From: Oxyruncus cristatus
Lineage: Eukaryota > Chordata > Aves > Passeriformes > Cotingidae
DNA: 64,000 nucleotides
Direction of reading: 5' to 3'
NCBI GenBank assembly: GCA_013399855.1
Contig: VXAY01004338.1
Location: forward strand, 171,837 to 235,836
The notes under the pieces were generated by a model, which saw only the letters and a list, made by a program, of their open reading frames with translations, ran no database searches and was not told the origin of the DNA. Positions 63,840 through 64,000 of the stretch are shown one piece after another; position 1 is the first letter of the stretch, and every line of letters starts with the position of its first letter. Position numbers and translations under genes: made by a program.

Positions 63840-64000
63840 CGTTTTCCAGTCGGGAACGGCGAGGGCGTTGCGGCCGCACTTCCCTGCTCCGGGCGCAGCT
63901 CCAGGACGGGCGGTTTTGGGCTCTCCTGCCCCGCAGGTTCGCGTCGAGGCTCCGCGAGCCCCGGGAGGTGACCCGCGTGTCCCCGAGCGCGTTCCCGGCC
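63840..64000. promoter_or_regulatory. CpG island at the right edge
   Basis: About 25 CpG in 160 bp, the densest in the window, rising abruptly after AT-rich DNA. It runs off the window, so its full size is unknown. Such an island usually marks a promoter or first exon. Confidence 0.65.
63937..64000 (+). CDS. Possible partial exon entering at a splice acceptor (unidentified)
   Basis: A pyrimidine-leaning tract ends in CTGCCCCGCAG at 63926-63936, a good 3' splice site. The 64 bases after it stay open in two frames to the window edge. One of them (codons from 63938) reads FASRLREPREVTRVSPSAF, which looks protein-like but which I do not recognise. The third frame stops. Equally, this may be untranslated sequence or chance within a CpG island. 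No function is proposed. Confidence 0.22.

Noticed and set aside
1..64000. CRISPR arrays, bacterial operons, phage or retroviral genes
   Set aside because: No regularly spaced direct repeats with unique spacers, no ribosome-binding-site-spaced gene strings and no gag/pol/env-like frames were seen; the sequence is avian chromosomal DNA.

Overview
The window looks like noncoding chromosomal DNA from a bird. About three dozen short fragments of the avian LINE CR1 are scattered on both strands. They are recognisable by the 3'-terminal block (GGTTGGAAGGGACC on one strand, GGTCCCTTCCAACC on the other), the CCATGGGCAGGGACACC block and ATTCTATGATT-like 3' tips. No Alu, B-type SINE or mammalian L1 sequence is visible. 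Base composition is mixed: AT-rich single-copy islands lie in GC-richer DNA with scattered CpG-rich patches. I could not name the species, the chromosome or the neighbouring genes from sequence alone.

I found no protein-coding gene that I can support. Most open frames longer than 60 codons are antisense or out-of-frame translations of CR1, of tandem repeats, or of GC-rich DNA in which stop codons are rare. The one convincing protein signal inside the window is a dead reverse-transcriptase fragment at about 3.8-4.0 kb, which is not CR1-like. The last 160 bases enter a CpG-dense stretch with a plausible splice acceptor, so a real gene may begin or continue just beyond the right edge.

Layout: AT-rich, repeat-free islands carrying homeodomain-like TAATTA/ATTA cores, POU octamers, RFX X-box-like elements and TCF/LEF-like CTTTGAT motifs lie at roughly 2.8, 4.6-5.3, 8.6, 10.0, 11.4, 13.5, 14.6-15.3, 16.0, 17.4, 18.7, 21.1, 22.1-23.3, 25.5-25.9, 26.7, 33.1-33.6, 37.0, 40.3, 43.7, 46.0, 47.6, 55.9, 58.9, 61.3 and 63.4 kb. 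CR1 fragments sit between or beside these islands. Such spacing is typical of the regulatory surroundings, or the long introns, of a vertebrate developmental gene. That reading is inference and needs a cross-species alignment.

The remaining structure is local: five tandem arrays (8, 18, 28, 34 bp and a CACCC-type repeat), an AC-rich microsatellite, homopolymer tracts, foldback pairs of CR1 3' ends, a tRNA-promoter-like element with an 8-bp hairpin at 25.7 kb, and two strong hairpins within 220 bp at 59.6-59.85 kb. The hairpin pair, the reverse-transcriptase relic and the tRNA-like element are the best leads. I saw no CRISPR array, no operon, no bacterial or viral gene, and nothing I could defend as a new molecular system.
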